Positions 1 through 9,377 of a stretch of 64,000 bases of DNA are shown here, one piece after another (position 1 is the first letter of the stretch; the number at the start of each line of letters is the position of its first letter). Below the pieces are notes generated by a model, which was not told the DNA's origin, did not search any database, and was given only the letters and a program-made list of their open reading frames with translations. The stretch lies in NCBI GenBank assembly GCA_963714425.1, contig CAVQOI010000003.1, positions 1 through 64,000 on the forward strand, in the 5' to 3' direction. This DNA comes from DATCYX01 sp963714425. Lineage in GTDB: Bacteria; Chloroflexota; Anaerolineae; Anaerolineales; UBA4823. Position numbers and translations under genes: made by a program.

Positions 1-1073
1 TAGATGAGATAATCCGCGAATTCTTGCTAATCTCTTACAGGATTACGCAAGACGATTTTCTTTGATGATGTGTGTTTCAGCCGCCGTTGATTGGGAAGAG
101 ATTTTTTTCTGTGGCCAAATTAGATATATTCAAGGATAGTTATCGTGGGCTCTTATGAATTTCTTTATCAAAATCGATTAGACCTAAGACAACATAGAGG
201 TGGTGAAGGACCTTCCACCCAAATATCATCAAGATTTGTGACAGATCCGCCCTCTTCTGTCTTTACCGATGTCTGACAAACGGTGTGTACAAGTGTAGAG
301 CGCTTAGATCTCTGCCGTTCCAATTCTCTGTGGGCAATACTACCCTCTTCCCCAGAAGCAAGACGTAGAGACATCTCTCTCCACGTCATATTTTCCTTCG
401 GCCATTTCTTGGCTCTATCATATAAATCGCCTTTAATTGCATCAAGCAGATGTTCTCATTTCCATGGCTGCGTCTGTTCGCTTCCTTGGGTCGATCTTAT
501 AATCCAGGAAGCCATCGAATGCCTTTTGAAATCTTTCTAAGCTGGTGGGTGATTTCAGCTTTCTCGATGAGTCTCGCACCTGCATTGGACGATCTTGTAC
601 AGACTGGATTACGGTATCGAGATGTGTATTCTTCAGAGAAAGCCAAAGCTTCAGGCGTATTCAAATCACTTATCCGAGATACATACTCGAACACATCGAT
701 GTTCCCGACGTCGTGACCGACGACGAAGTTGTAACAGGACCAAGATGATAAATAGTAGCAAAGGTAAGTAATTGATTAGGAACTGATTCTCTTGCTCAAG
801 TCGATCCGAAAAACTCTGGTACGGAATTTCATCAGCTTCTGAAGGCCTGTTCTCCAAGGCATCCAATTCCCAATCCCGTCCTATCCTTCATCATTTGGAC
901 CTGATGAGCAGCATCATCCACAATCGGTGACGGCTCAGCCAAAGAGCTAAGTAATTCTTCCTTTCTGATAACTTCTCAATATCATCAGAAATATCATCGG
1001 GATCATCTTTCGTCATTAGCTTTCTCCGAAATATCTTGGTATAGAGTTTTCATCAACAATCAACCGCCACATA
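1..1073 (-). other. Degraded or error-ridden coding remnants downstream of hsdM, unidentified
   Basis: No intact gene is visible. On the minus strand, starting just after the hsdM stop, there are coding-like pieces in different frames. A short piece begins MTKDDPDDISDDIEKLSERK at about 1016. It continues in another frame with EPSPIVDDAAHQVQMM. A further piece near 690-500 contains FEYVSRISDLNTPEALAFSE. They may be parts of one gene broken by single-base indels, like hsdM and hsdS beside it, but I recognise no family. The base composition is lower in GC than in the rest of the window. Confidence 0.3.
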
Positions 1074-2541
1074 TCATATATCTTCTGACCCCTCAAGCGA
1101 CCCATAAATACTGTTGAATTGCTCAAGCGCCGCCTCCAGGTGCTCGATGATCTCCTCAGCCAGCACGTCAGGGTTGGGAAGATTTTCTGTATCTTCCAGG
1201 CTTTCGTCTCTCAGCCAGAAAATATCCAGGCTAACTTTATCTCGCTGCATGATCTCGTCATAGGTGAATGCCCGGAAACGCTCCGTCTCGTGGCGGTCGT
1301 GGCGGTTTTGTGGGTTATAGCAGCGGATGAAATCCTGCAAGTCCTCATAGCGCATGGGGTTTTGCTTGAGGGTAAAGTGCATGTTGGTGCGTAGATCGTA
1401 GAACCCATATAGCGCTCCGTCCAGGGTTTCTCCCTGCCAGGCTTCTTGTCGAAGAACATCACATTCGCTTTCACGCCAGGGCTATAGAAAACCCCAGTTG
1501 GAAACCGTAAGAGTGTGTGTACATCACACTCCGACAGTATTTACGTCTGACCGTCTCGCCGGCTCCCCCCTCGAAGAGCACATTGTCTGGCACGACTACA
1601 GCCGCACGCCCATTGATCTTCAGCAGGGTCTTGATATGCTGGACGAAGTTTACCTGTTTGTTGGAGGTGGTCGCCCAGAAGTCGTCCCGCTCGTAGGTGA
1701 GCGCTTCCCGGTCGCTCTTACCTTCCCCATTGACCACCGTGATGCTGCTCTTTTTGCCAAAGGGTGGATTGGTAAGCACCATATCGAAGCGATCACCGGG
1801 ATCGGCTATCAGGCTGTCGCTAACGATGATCGGACTTTCATCGCCACCGATGCCGTGCAGGTATAGGTTCATCACGCACAGGCGGGCAGTGTTATCTACA
1901 ATCTCCCAGCCTTTGAAAGTGTTATAGCGCAACGCCCGTTTCTGATCCCGGTCAAGCTGGTAGGTCTGGGATATGTAATCATGAGCAGACATGAAGAAGC
2001 CCCCCGTACCGCAGGCCGGATCGCAGATGGACATCCCCGGCTCGGGACGCATCACCTCCACCATGGCTTTGATCAACGGGCGTGGGGTGAAATATTGCCC
2101 CGCACCACTCTTCACGTCCTCAGCGTTCTTCTCCAGCAAGTCCTTCGTAGATTGCGCCTTTGATATCCACATCCAGCCCCGACCAGGTCTCTTCCTCGAT
2201 CATCGCTACCAGGCGCTTGAGCTTAGCAGGGTCCTGGATGCGGTTTTGCGCCTTGCGAAAGATGACGCCCAGCATGCCCCGGCTTTTTCGCTAATTCTTG
2301 CAGCGTTATGAGATATTGCGCTTCGAGTTCTGCACCATCTCGTTTGTCCAACTGAGGCCAGGAATATTCTTCCGGGATAATGGATGGGCGATTGTAGGGC
2401 GGCTGTGTCTGCTCATCCGCCAGCTTCAGGAAGAGCAGGTAAGTCAATTGCTCGACGTAGTCGCCGTAGCTAACACCGTCATCCCGCAGGACGTTGCAGT
2501 AGTTCCAAAGGCGTTGGACGATTGGATGGTCGGTTGTCCAG
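1074..2541 (-). pseudogene. hsdM: Type I restriction-modification DNA methyltransferase subunit HsdM, broken by several frameshifts
   Basis: HsdM uses S-adenosylmethionine to methylate adenine in the target chosen by HsdS. Joining frames gives a near full-length protein of about 490 residues. The N-terminal piece has NYCNVLRDDGVSYGDYVEQL and TYLLFLKLADEQ; then GAGQYFTPRPLI, the SAM-binding DPACGTGGF and the catalytic NPPF (DMVLTNPPFGKK); the C-terminus ends in EQFNSIYGSLEGSEDI. At least four single-base shifts are needed: near 2280 (an extra G in a GGGG run), 2139, 1540 and 1420. A fifth lies close to the start. A GGGGAGG ribosome site sits 7 bases before a CTG at 2541, which would give an N-terminus like MDN. 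Residues between the shifts are well conserved, so this is either very recent decay or sequencing error. The family assignment is certain; functionality is not. Confidence 0.85.
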
Positions 2542-2543
2542 AT

Positions 2544-2961
2544 TCAGTCCTCCCCTTTATTAGTAGTCGTCTTATCTCGGCAGTGATTTAGCCGGTCGTG
2601 CTGATGTCCTATCGAAGATAAGACTTTATCATTAACGTCATGCAGGGTTTTCTTGACTTCGGTAACTCATGATTATGGCAATTACACAATGCATTGGTCT
2701 TTGTTAGGAACATATGAATCTTTAAAGGTAGTTCGGGGGTGGGGCCAACTATCTCGGTTGCATCTTAGCAATGCGTATGTTGAAGCGATCGACATCATTA
2801 GGATTTACGCCGATCGATCTCCCCTGGTTGTCACCGATACCAGGAGCAAACGTCCCCCTCCAGACGTATTAGCGAATGCGCATATTTCTTTTGCTATGAA
2901 CCCTATTTTCGGTGGCAGTGTTTGCTTAAAATCATAGTCCATCGTTCAGATTCAATTTCAT
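2544..2961 (-). pseudogene. AlbA_2 (Schlafen-type) domain protein between hsdS and hsdM, frameshifted
   Basis: Reading the minus strand from an ATG at 2961 gives MKLNLNDG. After a one-base shift come DYDFKQTLPPKIG and AKEICAFANTSGGGRLL. After another shift come GVNPNDVDRFNIRIAKMQPR, then VTEVKKTLHDVNDKVLS and a stop at 2544. The pattern 'E/DFK...P...IAKEICAFANTSGGGRLLxGV...GVNPNDVDRFN' is typical of AlbA_2 domains (RecG-related and Schlafen-like ATP/nucleic-acid-binding proteins). The stop codon overlaps the ribosome site of hsdM, so the two were translated in series. About 139 residues is close to a stand-alone AlbA_2 domain. At least two frameshifts interrupt it. The family call rests on motif recognition only. 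Confidence 0.55.
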
Positions 2962-2966
2962 TTCAG

Positions 2967-3515
2967 TTAGACATGAGAGTCCACATTCTTTACGAGAAAC
3001 GTATCAAGTTCAGATGTCAGCTCAACCACTTTACTTCGGACGGGTCATCAGTGATGCCCAAAAGGACAAATGGATATCGTGGGTAAGCGGTAGCAAGGAT
3101 TGAACCGATCAGAAACCATTTCAAAATCGCTCACATAATGCCGGAGACGGAGGCTACTTTATTCAGTTGGCACAATGATTACAGCCAGTACGAACTTTAT
3201 AGACTTGATAAATAGATGGGAATTTAACAAATATATCGCTCTCAACAAAAGCAAATTTCCCAAATTTTATTCGACACCAAGTCGAGTTCTTATAGCTCCA
3301 TTGGTACCAATACCGGGTAGTCTCACGACTTCGCCATTTGCAAGGGAAGGATTTGTTTATTGTCGAGCCATGTACTGCAAACCTTTACGCAACGACTGAA
3401 GATGCTTAACTGAGTAGACAATATTACGAGTCAGTACATCTTTAATGTTGAATTTGGTTAATAATTGCGTGCAATTTTATTAAGGATGACGATGCCAAGG
3501 TCGGAGTGTCTTGGA
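2967..3515 (-). other. Low-GC stretch with unidentified coding remnants between hsdS and the AlbA_2 gene
   Basis: No intact gene. Minus-strand pieces in shifting frames look protein-like: PSLANGEVVRLPGIGTNGAI, then FAFVESDIFVKFPSIYQVYK, then a terminal VVELTSELDTFLVKNVDSHV followed by TAA at 2967-2969. They would fit one small gene lying between hsdS and the AlbA_2 gene, broken by indels. I do not recognise a family. Plus-strand frames here look like shadows. Confidence 0.3.
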
Positions 3516-5115
3516 TTATATCTTTGACATCTGGTTGACTTCTTTAGGAAAATCATCGTTTGTATACCTCTGGTCGTCACCACCCGCCCATGTCGACTTA
3601 AAATCGCTTCTATATACATTGGATTTTTTCCTGATCTAATTTTATTAAGGAGAACAGAAGCTGGTTCGTCGTTGGGGTCTTGAGGCACCAGGCAACCCCG
3701 AAACGCCCGAAGGAGGATGCTTTTACGAAGGAGCTCAGCATATGTAAGAGCTTTGTCGAGTTCTCGGTCAATAGCATCAGCTGTTGAGAGGCGGAATTCG
3801 GTTTGTTGATGATTTGAGCTTGCTCACCGAGTGAAGGGATGAAGCCACAAGTGCTCTTTTTAATATTCCCAATGTGTTAACTTGAGTTGAACTCCGTACC
3901 CGAAGACCTGCGCCTTATTTCGTTATAGTTATGCCGAAACCAATAACGTAACATAATCCTTGACCAATCGGCAGAAAAGGCTCATTTATTATGATTTGCT
4001 GTACACAGGCTGTGATTTGTTGCGGCATCCAATTGACAACTCGATACTTTGCCTCTAGTCCTGCCCTCACCATACATTGCTACGAGCAAATCTATTCTTT
4101 GGGAGATATCGTTCGTGTTAGTTTTTGTTAACGCCAATTCTGTAGCGAATTCAGCCGCTTCTCGCACACTAATTCGTTTAGAGCGCCACTCGTAACCACG
4201 AAATAGGGCCATTCTCCCAGGATTTCGCTTATTACTCCTTAAAGGCGTTGCGCCTGTTTGAACATTTGCTAATTGATCTGTCCATTGCCCAAGCCCACCC
4301 TTCCGGCAGTTCGGGTAGGTTCTCGATATCCGGCCTGGCAGGTTCTCGATACTTGACGCTTCCAGCTATCGTCCTTTGGCTCTTTCCCTTTTGCCTGCAT
4401 CTGGGCTAGCTGCTTGGCTTCCCACTTTTCCCGGCGTTCTTTCAGGACACGCCCAGCAAGACCGAAGCCGGCTCAATTTCCCCCTGGATGCGCCTTCCGC
4501 CATGCACGGGTGAACTCGCCTTCCATGGCGGCTTTGAGGACCGCCTGCCGATAGCGCTTGAGTTGCGCTTTGGCCTGGTGCAGCTCGGCAATCCCGGCGT
4601 CCAGTTGGGTGAAGAGTTCCTCGATTGTTGCTCACAATTCGTCGTTGTTCTTGGAGTGGTGCAAGTAAAAATGGATAGCCTTTTATTATGGTTTGACTTA
4701 TATTCTTTTGCGTGACGCCAATTCCTCGCTTCCCAAGGTTTTCTCTCTCTCTAAGCAAATAATAGAATAAATATTTTGGAAGGATAGGTTCAGGCTTTGT
4801 AAATGCAATTGCCTGATTTGTGGTCAGTCGCCTGCCTGCTATACCGAGTTTTCCGATTGAACCATACATTGCAATAAGAACTGAGCCTTCCTCAATCCAT
4901 TTGACTGCACTATTTCTTAGCCCATCTTCAGTGATCTTAGTTCGTGAATCAGTAACTATTCCGTCATTTAAGTCACCAATTACTAACCACGGAATAGTCC
5001 CCCATAGAATATTGATTGCTACTAAGAGGGGTACCGCCACTTCCCCAATTAAATGCTCTACCAAGTGTAGTCCTAATCCATCCCGTGGGTAAGACCGGAT
5101 CATTCCCCATTTCAC
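3516..5115 (-). pseudogene. hsdS: Type I restriction-modification specificity subunit HsdS, broken by many frameshifts
   Basis: HsdS carries two target-recognition domains (TRDs) and sets the DNA sequence recognised by the complex. A GTG at 5115 overlaps the hsdR stop (GTGA). TRD1: LPTGWIRTTLGRAFNWGSGG (shifted frame), then GTIPWLVIGDLNDG, SVLIAMYGSIGKLGI and APLQEQRRIV. First helical spacer: FTQLDAGIAELHQAKAQLK, YRQAVLKAAMEGEFTRAW, EPASVLLGRVLKERREKW. TRD2: NLPELPEGWAWA, then FATELALT and LLVAMYGEGRTRGKV. Second spacer: DRELDKALTYAELLRKSI, LRAFRGCLVPQDPNDEPASV. Total about 530 residues, a normal HsdS length. Shifts occur near 5045, 5000, 4635, 4480, 4320-4230, 4005, 3870 and 3640. All canonical parts are present and in order, so this is one complete gene riddled with indels, not several fragments. 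Confidence 0.8.
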
Positions 5116-7868
5116 AATCCCAAATTCTGATTTAGCATATTCAATAAATCCCCTAATTCAACACCAAACAGCTGATAAACTTTAACCGCCCCTCCCTTTT
5201 GAACGAATGGTTCGTAATCAAAATCGTCCATCTCCATTGTTACGCTGGCGGCTATGTGGTCTTTGATCATGTTTAACCAATCAATCTGTTCAGCACTGAA
5301 CTGCCGCCCGGCCTCCATCTGCTCCAGTAGCCAGTTCTTGAAGCGCTCTTCCACAGTGAGCGGGAATGGCTCTAAGATTTTGCTCTCGCCTAAAGCGAAG
5401 CGCAGGAGGGAGATTATGTCGGTGAGAAGCCTCTGTGGCCCGGCGTGGCGTACTTTGGATTGGTCCAGCTGCTCGTAAGCCCGCCACAGCGCATCGGTGG
5501 TCAAGCTATAAGGCGGCTTTGCAATCGCCTCAGCCAGTTCCTTAACTGCCTGGTAGGTCAGGTGGCGCTGCCCGTAGGGTTGGTTATAGAAGATTTGCAG
5601 GGCAGTCAGTTCATCTTTGTGCTCTTGGATGAAATGCTGAAAGGTCTGCACCAGACTCTGGGCTTTCTCCTTTGCGGCTTCATCAAAGCCGGCGGTGAGA
5701 ATCTCATCCTGGCTGATGGTGTCGATCACCTGCTCGTTGCGCCTCTTGATGTCAATCAATACATTACGCAGCCCGGCAAGGTCGAACGGCTTGCAGGCCT
5801 GCTTCACCATTTCCGCTTGCGCCTGATCAATCTGCTCCTGAGAAGGGTTCTCCGTTTGGAATTTTGCCTGAGCCTTACACGCAACCACATCCGGGTCAAC
5901 TGCGTCCAGCAGTCTATTGGTCAACTCTTTGAGTGATCGCCCTCCCGAAGCACTAGCGATCTCAGCCCGGTCTTTGGGGGTCAATTGCCGGTCGAGACGT
6001 GCCAGCCGGCACGCCAACGTTGTGAGCGTATCCACATCTCGTTGACCCAGAGCAACCATGGTGAGCAGCTTATCCAGCGGGATGTGGCGCTTACGCTCCA
6101 AGGAGCGTGTATCGGTCTTATCGTCCTCGCACACACCCACAGCGTCTACGATGACAAAATGGGTCTTGTGGCGGGCATCCGGAGATACCATCATCAGGTC
6201 ATTCGGATTGATCACCCGAGTGCCACGCCCCTTCATCTGCTCAAAATAGGTCTGCGACTTGATCGTGCGCAGAAACAGGAGGCACTCCAATGGCTTGATG
6301 TCGGTGCCAGTGGAGATCATGTCTACGCTGACGGCGATGCGAGGATTGTAGGAGTTGCGAAAGAAGGAAATCAGGTCTTCCGGTTTCTCCCCAGTGGTTC
6401 GGTAGGTGATCTTCTTGCAGAACTCGTTGCCCTTGCCGAACTCGTCTCGGATGATCTGCACAATGTCTTCGGCGTGCGAGTCGTCTTTGGCAAACACAAG
6501 CGTCTTGGGTACCACATTCCTTCCAGGAAATATCTCGATAAAGAGCTTTTCCCGAAAAGCACGGATGACAGTACGGATCTGGTCCTTGGCAACCACGTCC
6601 CGGTCCAAATGCTCCGGGGCATATTCTAGATCATCCCCCAGTTCTTCCCAGCGGACTTTACGGGTCTGTTTATCCCGGATATCGATGAAGTGCCCAGCTT
6701 CGACCGTACTGCCTTGTTGGGTGATGCGTGTGCGGATGCGATACACTTCATAGCCTACATTAACGCCATCTGCCACAGCCCGCTCGTGGGAATATTCCGT
6801 AACCAGATTCTGATCGAAGAAACCCAGGGTATGCTTGGAGGGTGTGGCGGTCAACCCGATGATAAAGCTATCGAAATACTCCAACACCTGACGCCACAGG
6901 TGATATATCGAGCGATGGCATTCGTCAGTAATGATGAAATCAAAAGTCTCGATGGGGATAGCAGGGTTGTATTCAACAGTGCGCTCGACCGGGTCGGCAC
7001 CCGAATCCAGCTCAAACCAGGACTGCTCCTCCAGGTCTTCAGGGAGCTCTTCGCCCTTCAACATCGAATACAAACGCTGGATGGTGGTAATGACCACCTT
7101 GTTCACTGGGTCGATGGTGTTGCTGGTCAGGCGTTGCACGTTGTAGAGCTCGGTGAATTTGCGCCCGTCGTCAGGTGTGCGGTAATCCTGGAACTCCTTG
7201 AGGGTCTGCTTGCCCAGGTTGTTGCGGTCCACAAGAAACAACACCCGCTTTGCTCCAGCGAACTTGATCAAGCGGTAGATAAAGTTCACAGCAGTATAGG
7301 TCTTGCCACTGCCGGTTGCCATCTGAATTAACGCTCTGGGCCGAGCCTCCCCCAGTGATTGCTCCAAACCCCTTATAGCTTCAATTTGGGCATCCCACAA
7401 GCCCTCCATGATCAATGGTGGAAGTTGCCTGAGCCTAGCCCTCAACGTGTCGGTCTGCACAGCCCATTCCAATAAAGTCTCGGGGCGATGGAAGGAGAAC
7501 ACAGAACGAGAGCGATAATCCGGGTCCCGCAGGTCGGCAAATTGCGTCTCCGTGCCAGTGCTCTCGTAGCTGAACGGCAATGGCAGTGTTACGTGGGGTA
7601 TATTTTCGGGAAACCCAGCGATGTACTTGGCGGATTGATCCGACACGCCACTCAACGTGTTGCCCTCTGGCTTGGCTTCGATCACCCCCACTGCTTTGCG
7701 GTCAGCAAACAAGAGATAATCGGCCTCACCTCTTGCTGTTGGAAACTCCCGCACGGCCACGCCCAGGTTGGCTCCCAGGTTCAAGTCCTTCATGCTCTGG
7801 GCAACCCAGCCGGCAGCTTCCAGCATTTGGTCAATTTTCAGTCGGGCTTTTTCTTCTGGCGAATCCAT
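5112..7868 (-). CDS. hsdR: Type I restriction endonuclease subunit HsdR (EcoEI-like)
   Basis: HsdR is the translocating and cleaving subunit. It moves DNA through the complex by ATP hydrolysis and cuts far from the recognition site. From the ATG at 7868 the protein has 918 residues. Order: N-terminal PD-(D/E)xK nuclease (D50 in GEADYLLF, E64-A-K66 in GVIEAKP); Walker A MATGSGKT at about 182; DECHRS box at about 317; GLTATP (motif III); QMKGRGTR (motif VI) at about 541; then the EcoEI_R_C helical region. I chose 7868 because AGGGA lies 6 bases upstream and MDSPEEKARL looks like a normal HsdR start; the frame is open up to 7982 but that extension is not HsdR-like. The gene is intact, unlike hsdS and hsdM after it. 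Confidence 0.93.
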   Translation of the reverse strand: MDSPEEKARLKIDQMLEAAGWVAQSMKDLNLGANLGVAVREFPTARGEADYLLFADRKAVGVIEAKPEGNTLSGVSDQSAKYIAGFPENIPHVTLPLPFSYESTGTETQFADLRDPDYRSRSVFSFHRPETLLEWAVQTDTLRARLRQLPPLIMEGLWDAQIEAIRGLEQSLGEARPRALIQMATGSGKTYTAVNFIYRLIKFAGAKRVLFLVDRNNLGKQTLKEFQDYRTPDDGRKFTELYNVQRLTSNTIDPVNKVVITTIQRLYSMLKGEELPEDLEEQSWFELDSGADPVERTVEYNPAIPIETFDFIITDECHRSIYHLWRQVLEYFDSFIIGLTATPSKHTLGFFDQNLVTEYSHERAVADGVNVGYEVYRIRTRITQQGSTVEAGHFIDIRDKQTRKVRWEELGDDLEYAPEHLDRDVVAKDQIRTVIRAFREKLFIEIFPGRNVVPKTLVFAKDDSHAEDIVQIIRDEFGKGNEFCKKITYRTTGEKPEDLISFFRNSYNPRIAVSVDMISTGTDIKPLECLLFLRTIKSQTYFEQMKGRGTRVINPNDLMMVSPDARHKTHFVIVDAVGVCEDDKTDTRSLERKRHIPLDKLLTMVALGQRDVDTLTTLACRLARLDRQLTPKDRAEIASASGGRSLKELTNRLLDAVDPDVVACKAQAKFQTENPSQEQIDQAQAEMVKQACKPFDLAGLRNVLIDIKRRNEQVIDTISQDEILTAGFDEAAKEKAQSLVQTFQHFIQEHKDELTALQIFYNQPYGQRHLTYQAVKELAEAIAKPPYSLTTDALWRAYEQLDQSKVRHAGPQRLLTDIISLLRFALGESKILEPFPLTVEERFKNWLLEQMEAGRQFSAEQIDWLNMIKDHIAASVTMEMDDFDYEPFVQKGGAVKVYQLFGVELGDLLNMLNQNLGL

Positions 7869-8059
7869 TAACATTCCCTGCATAATCCTGCACAACTGAT
7901 AATATAAATTATAGACGATTTTGAATCTGGAATATACGAAAAACTTAGCGTTGAAAAAACTATCTCCTTCCACGTTGTCCAATATGGGTTAACCCATTCC
8001 CCCAAAGTGTTCCCCCAAAAAATCCCCCTTGCCTTTCTCTCAATAATTAGTACAATTGT

Positions 8060-8150
8060 TCTATATGGGCTCCCTAGCCCTGGTAACTTGGAACGTGGAA
8101 CCTGAAACATGGAACCCGAAACATGGAACATGAAACCTGGAACCTGACCG
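8060..8150. repeat. Tandem imperfect 'GGAACxTGAAACAT' repeats
   Basis: The units read TTGGAACGTGGAACC, TGAAACATGGAACC, CGAAACATGGAACA and TGAAACCTGGAACC in a row. The same type of sequence recurs at 27349-27387, between clpC and radA (CTGAAACATGGAACTTGGAA). The array overlaps the start of the gene at 8123, whose first residues (MEHETWN) are made of it. Confidence 0.6.
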
Positions 8151-8668
8151 ACCCCCAATGGTCCCTGCTCGAACCCATCTTCTCGCGACCCTACCGTAGC
8201 CTGCCTTTGGCTGGCAGGCAGGGTTCCTCCCGCGGCCGTACCGCCTATTCCGATCGTTCCATCCTCGACGCCATCTTCTGGGTCCGCCGCACCGCCTCCC
8301 CCTGGTCCGCTCTCCCACCCGGCTACCCCTCCTACCTCACCTGCCGCCGCCGCGAGCTCGCCTGGTCCCGTTCCGGCCTCCTCCCCCGCATCCTTGCCAT
8401 CCTTCAAGACGATCTATGCCAGCGCGGCGGCATCGACCTTGACCGCCTTGTCCCCGATAATCTCATTGCCATCCAGCAGCGCGGCTCCAGCCTCCTGCTC
8501 GCTGTCCATCCCAGCTTATTAGATACCTGGCAGTTGAGCACCCTCATGATCTTCCTCGCCCCTCCCCTCAAGCGCACCCTCCGTCGCCGCCGCCTGAGCA
8601 TTCAATTCACCCCCATGCCCCCCTCCCCCAGTGTAGGGGCAGGTTTTATGCCTGCCCAGGTTCCATGA
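8123..8668 (+). CDS. Orphan protein with a DUF4096-like (IS5/IS402-type N-terminal) domain
   Basis: The 181-residue product starts with NLTDPQWSLLEPIF and continues with a basic GRTAYSDR, ILDAIFWVRRTASPWSALP and a Tyr/Arg-rich stretch. This is the pattern of the DUF4096 domain at the N-terminus of IS5-family (IS402 group) transposases. No DDE catalytic domain follows; from about residue 110 the sequence is unrecognised. The last residues (VGAGFMPAQVP) are encoded by a GTAG-headed REP hairpin at 8633-8657, so the natural C-terminus may have been altered. The start lies in a tandem repeat and no ribosome site is clear. It could be a transposase remnant or a domesticated DNA-binding protein. Reality of the product is moderately supported. 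Confidence 0.45.
   Translation: MEHETWNLTDPQWSLLEPIFSRPYRSLPLAGRQGSSRGRTAYSDRSILDAIFWVRRTASPWSALPPGYPSYLTCRRRELAWSRSGLLPRILAILQDDLCQRGGIDLDRLVPDNLIAIQQRGSSLLLAVHPSLLDTWQLSTLMIFLAPPLKRTLRRRRLSIQFTPMPPSPSVGAGFMPAQVP
8633..8657 (+). repeat. REP-type hairpin with GTAG head
   Basis: GTAG is followed by the stem GGGCAGG, a TTTTAT loop and the complementary CCTGCCC. An almost identical copy lies at 9181-9206. GTAG-headed palindromes of this kind are the usual substrates of RAYT transposases, and a RAYT gene lies at 43058. Confidence 0.65.
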
Positions 8669-8712
8669 TGCTCTTCACCATTCACTATTCACTATTCACT
8701 CTTCACTGCAGA

Positions 8713-8770
8713 CATGCCAATTGAATGGAAAATTCTTGCATTATCGCTTTCAAAATATCAAAAATCCCCC
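8713..8770 (+). repeat. Direct repeat, copy 1 (TGCCAATTGAATG...)
   Basis: TGCCAATTGAATG, about 19 variable bases, then CGCTTTCAAAATATCAAAA and a C-run. A second copy lies at 9378-9435. Both copies are preceded by a TTCACT-type pyrimidine-rich stretch. The two copies bracket the gene at 8807-9184. Confidence 0.6.
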
Positions 8771-8806
8771 ACCACCAGCGCACCCCTTCCAGCGAGACCA
8801 CCTCTT

Positions 8807-9184
8807 ATGACTCTAGATGAACACCCCACCCCCCGCCGCCGCCCCGGAGCGCCCCCCGGTAACACCAATGCCTTGAAGCACGGCTATTATGCCCACGTGC
8901 GCAAGCGCAAGCAGATGCGCAGCGATGGCGACCTCATGCAGGAGATCGCCTTCCTGCGGGCACTCGTCCGCCGCCTCTACCAGCAATCCGCTGGCGAGAT
9001 GACTCTCCAGGAATTGATGAACGTCCTGCGCATCCTCTCCCTCGCCTCGGGCAGCCTCAAGCGCTTGCTCGATGCCCAGATGAACCTCAAGATGAGCCCT
9101 CAGATTTATCGCGACATGTTACAGGAAGCGCTGGATACCGCCATGAACGAAATGCAATCCGATGAAACCAATGCACCCCCGTAG
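8807..9184 (+). CDS. Small helical protein with PGAPPGNTNALKHG motif
   Basis: From the ATG at 8807 the product has 125 residues: MTLDEHPTPRRRPGAPPGNT, then NALKHGYYAHVRKRKQM, then a long amphipathic helical part (FLRALVRRLYQQSAGEMTLQ). The 'GAPxGNxNALKHG' motif is seen in small terminase-like and transposon-linked proteins; I cannot assign a function. The frame is open from 8714, but residues before 8807 derive from the direct repeat, so I place the start at 8807 (no clear ribosome site). It follows the DUF4096-like gene in the same direction and is flanked by REP hairpins. Confidence 0.5.
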   Translation: MTLDEHPTPRRRPGAPPGNTNALKHGYYAHVRKRKQMRSDGDLMQEIAFLRALVRRLYQQSAGEMTLQELMNVLRILSLASGSLKRLLDAQMNLKMSPQIYRDMLQEALDTAMNEMQSDETNAPP

Positions 9185-9206
9185 GGGCAGGCTTTATGCC
9201 TGCCCC
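9181..9206 (+). repeat. REP-type hairpin with GTAG head, second copy
   Basis: GTAG + GGGCAGG stem, CTTTAT loop, CCTGCCCC. It overlaps the stop codon of the preceding gene (CCG TAG) and matches the copy at 8633-8657 except for one or two bases. Confidence 0.65.
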
Positions 9207-9215
9207 GGGAATGTC

Positions 9216-9270
9216 CCCGAAAACTGGGTGTACGCAGGGGCGTAGCCCCTGTGTACACCCAGTTTTCGGG
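9216..9270. repeat. Long palindrome, CCCGAAAACTGGGTGTAC type
   Basis: The left arm CCCGAAAACTGGGTGTAC (9216-9233) is exactly complementary to the right arm at 9253-9270. The centre is itself an inverted repeat, AGGGG-CGTAG-CCCCT. A related, shorter perfect palindrome lies at 14628-14657 and a decayed half-copy at about 16855-16885. Confidence 0.75.
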
Positions 9271-9276
9271 TATTCT

Positions 9277-9346
9277 CCCCCTTCCCTTCAGGGAAGGGGG
9301 CTAAAGGTCTGCGACCGGAGGGAAGCAGAGCGGGGGGATGGGTGAG
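9277..9346 (-). repeat. Dispersed intergenic repeat with CCCCCTTCCC/GGGAAGGGGG hairpin
   Basis: A perfect hairpin at 9277-9300 is followed by TCTGCGACCGGAGGGAAGCA and a G-run. The same sequence, in the other orientation, is at 14566-14620, and shorter relatives are at 27297-27324, 41173-41240 and 52988-53050. It lies between genes each time. Confidence 0.65.
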
Positions 9347-9377
9347 TACATACCCCTCTTCACGCTTCACTGAACCT

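Noticed and set aside
2653..2937. Plus-strand 94-codon frame
   Set aside because: It is antisense to the AlbA_2-domain sequence, whose motifs are convincing; no ribosome site or family match on the plus strand.
3090..3125. tRNA gene (GGTTCAATCC-like T-loop on the minus strand)
   Set aside because: No acceptor or anticodon stem can be formed around it.
7869..7982. A 38-residue N-terminal extension of hsdR
   Set aside because: The extension is AT-rich and unlike HsdR; the ATG at 7868 has an AGGGA site at proper distance and gives a family-typical start.
8060..8150. CRISPR array
   Set aside because: The units are only about 14 bases, imperfect and without spacers; no cas gene is present. I saw no other candidate in the window.
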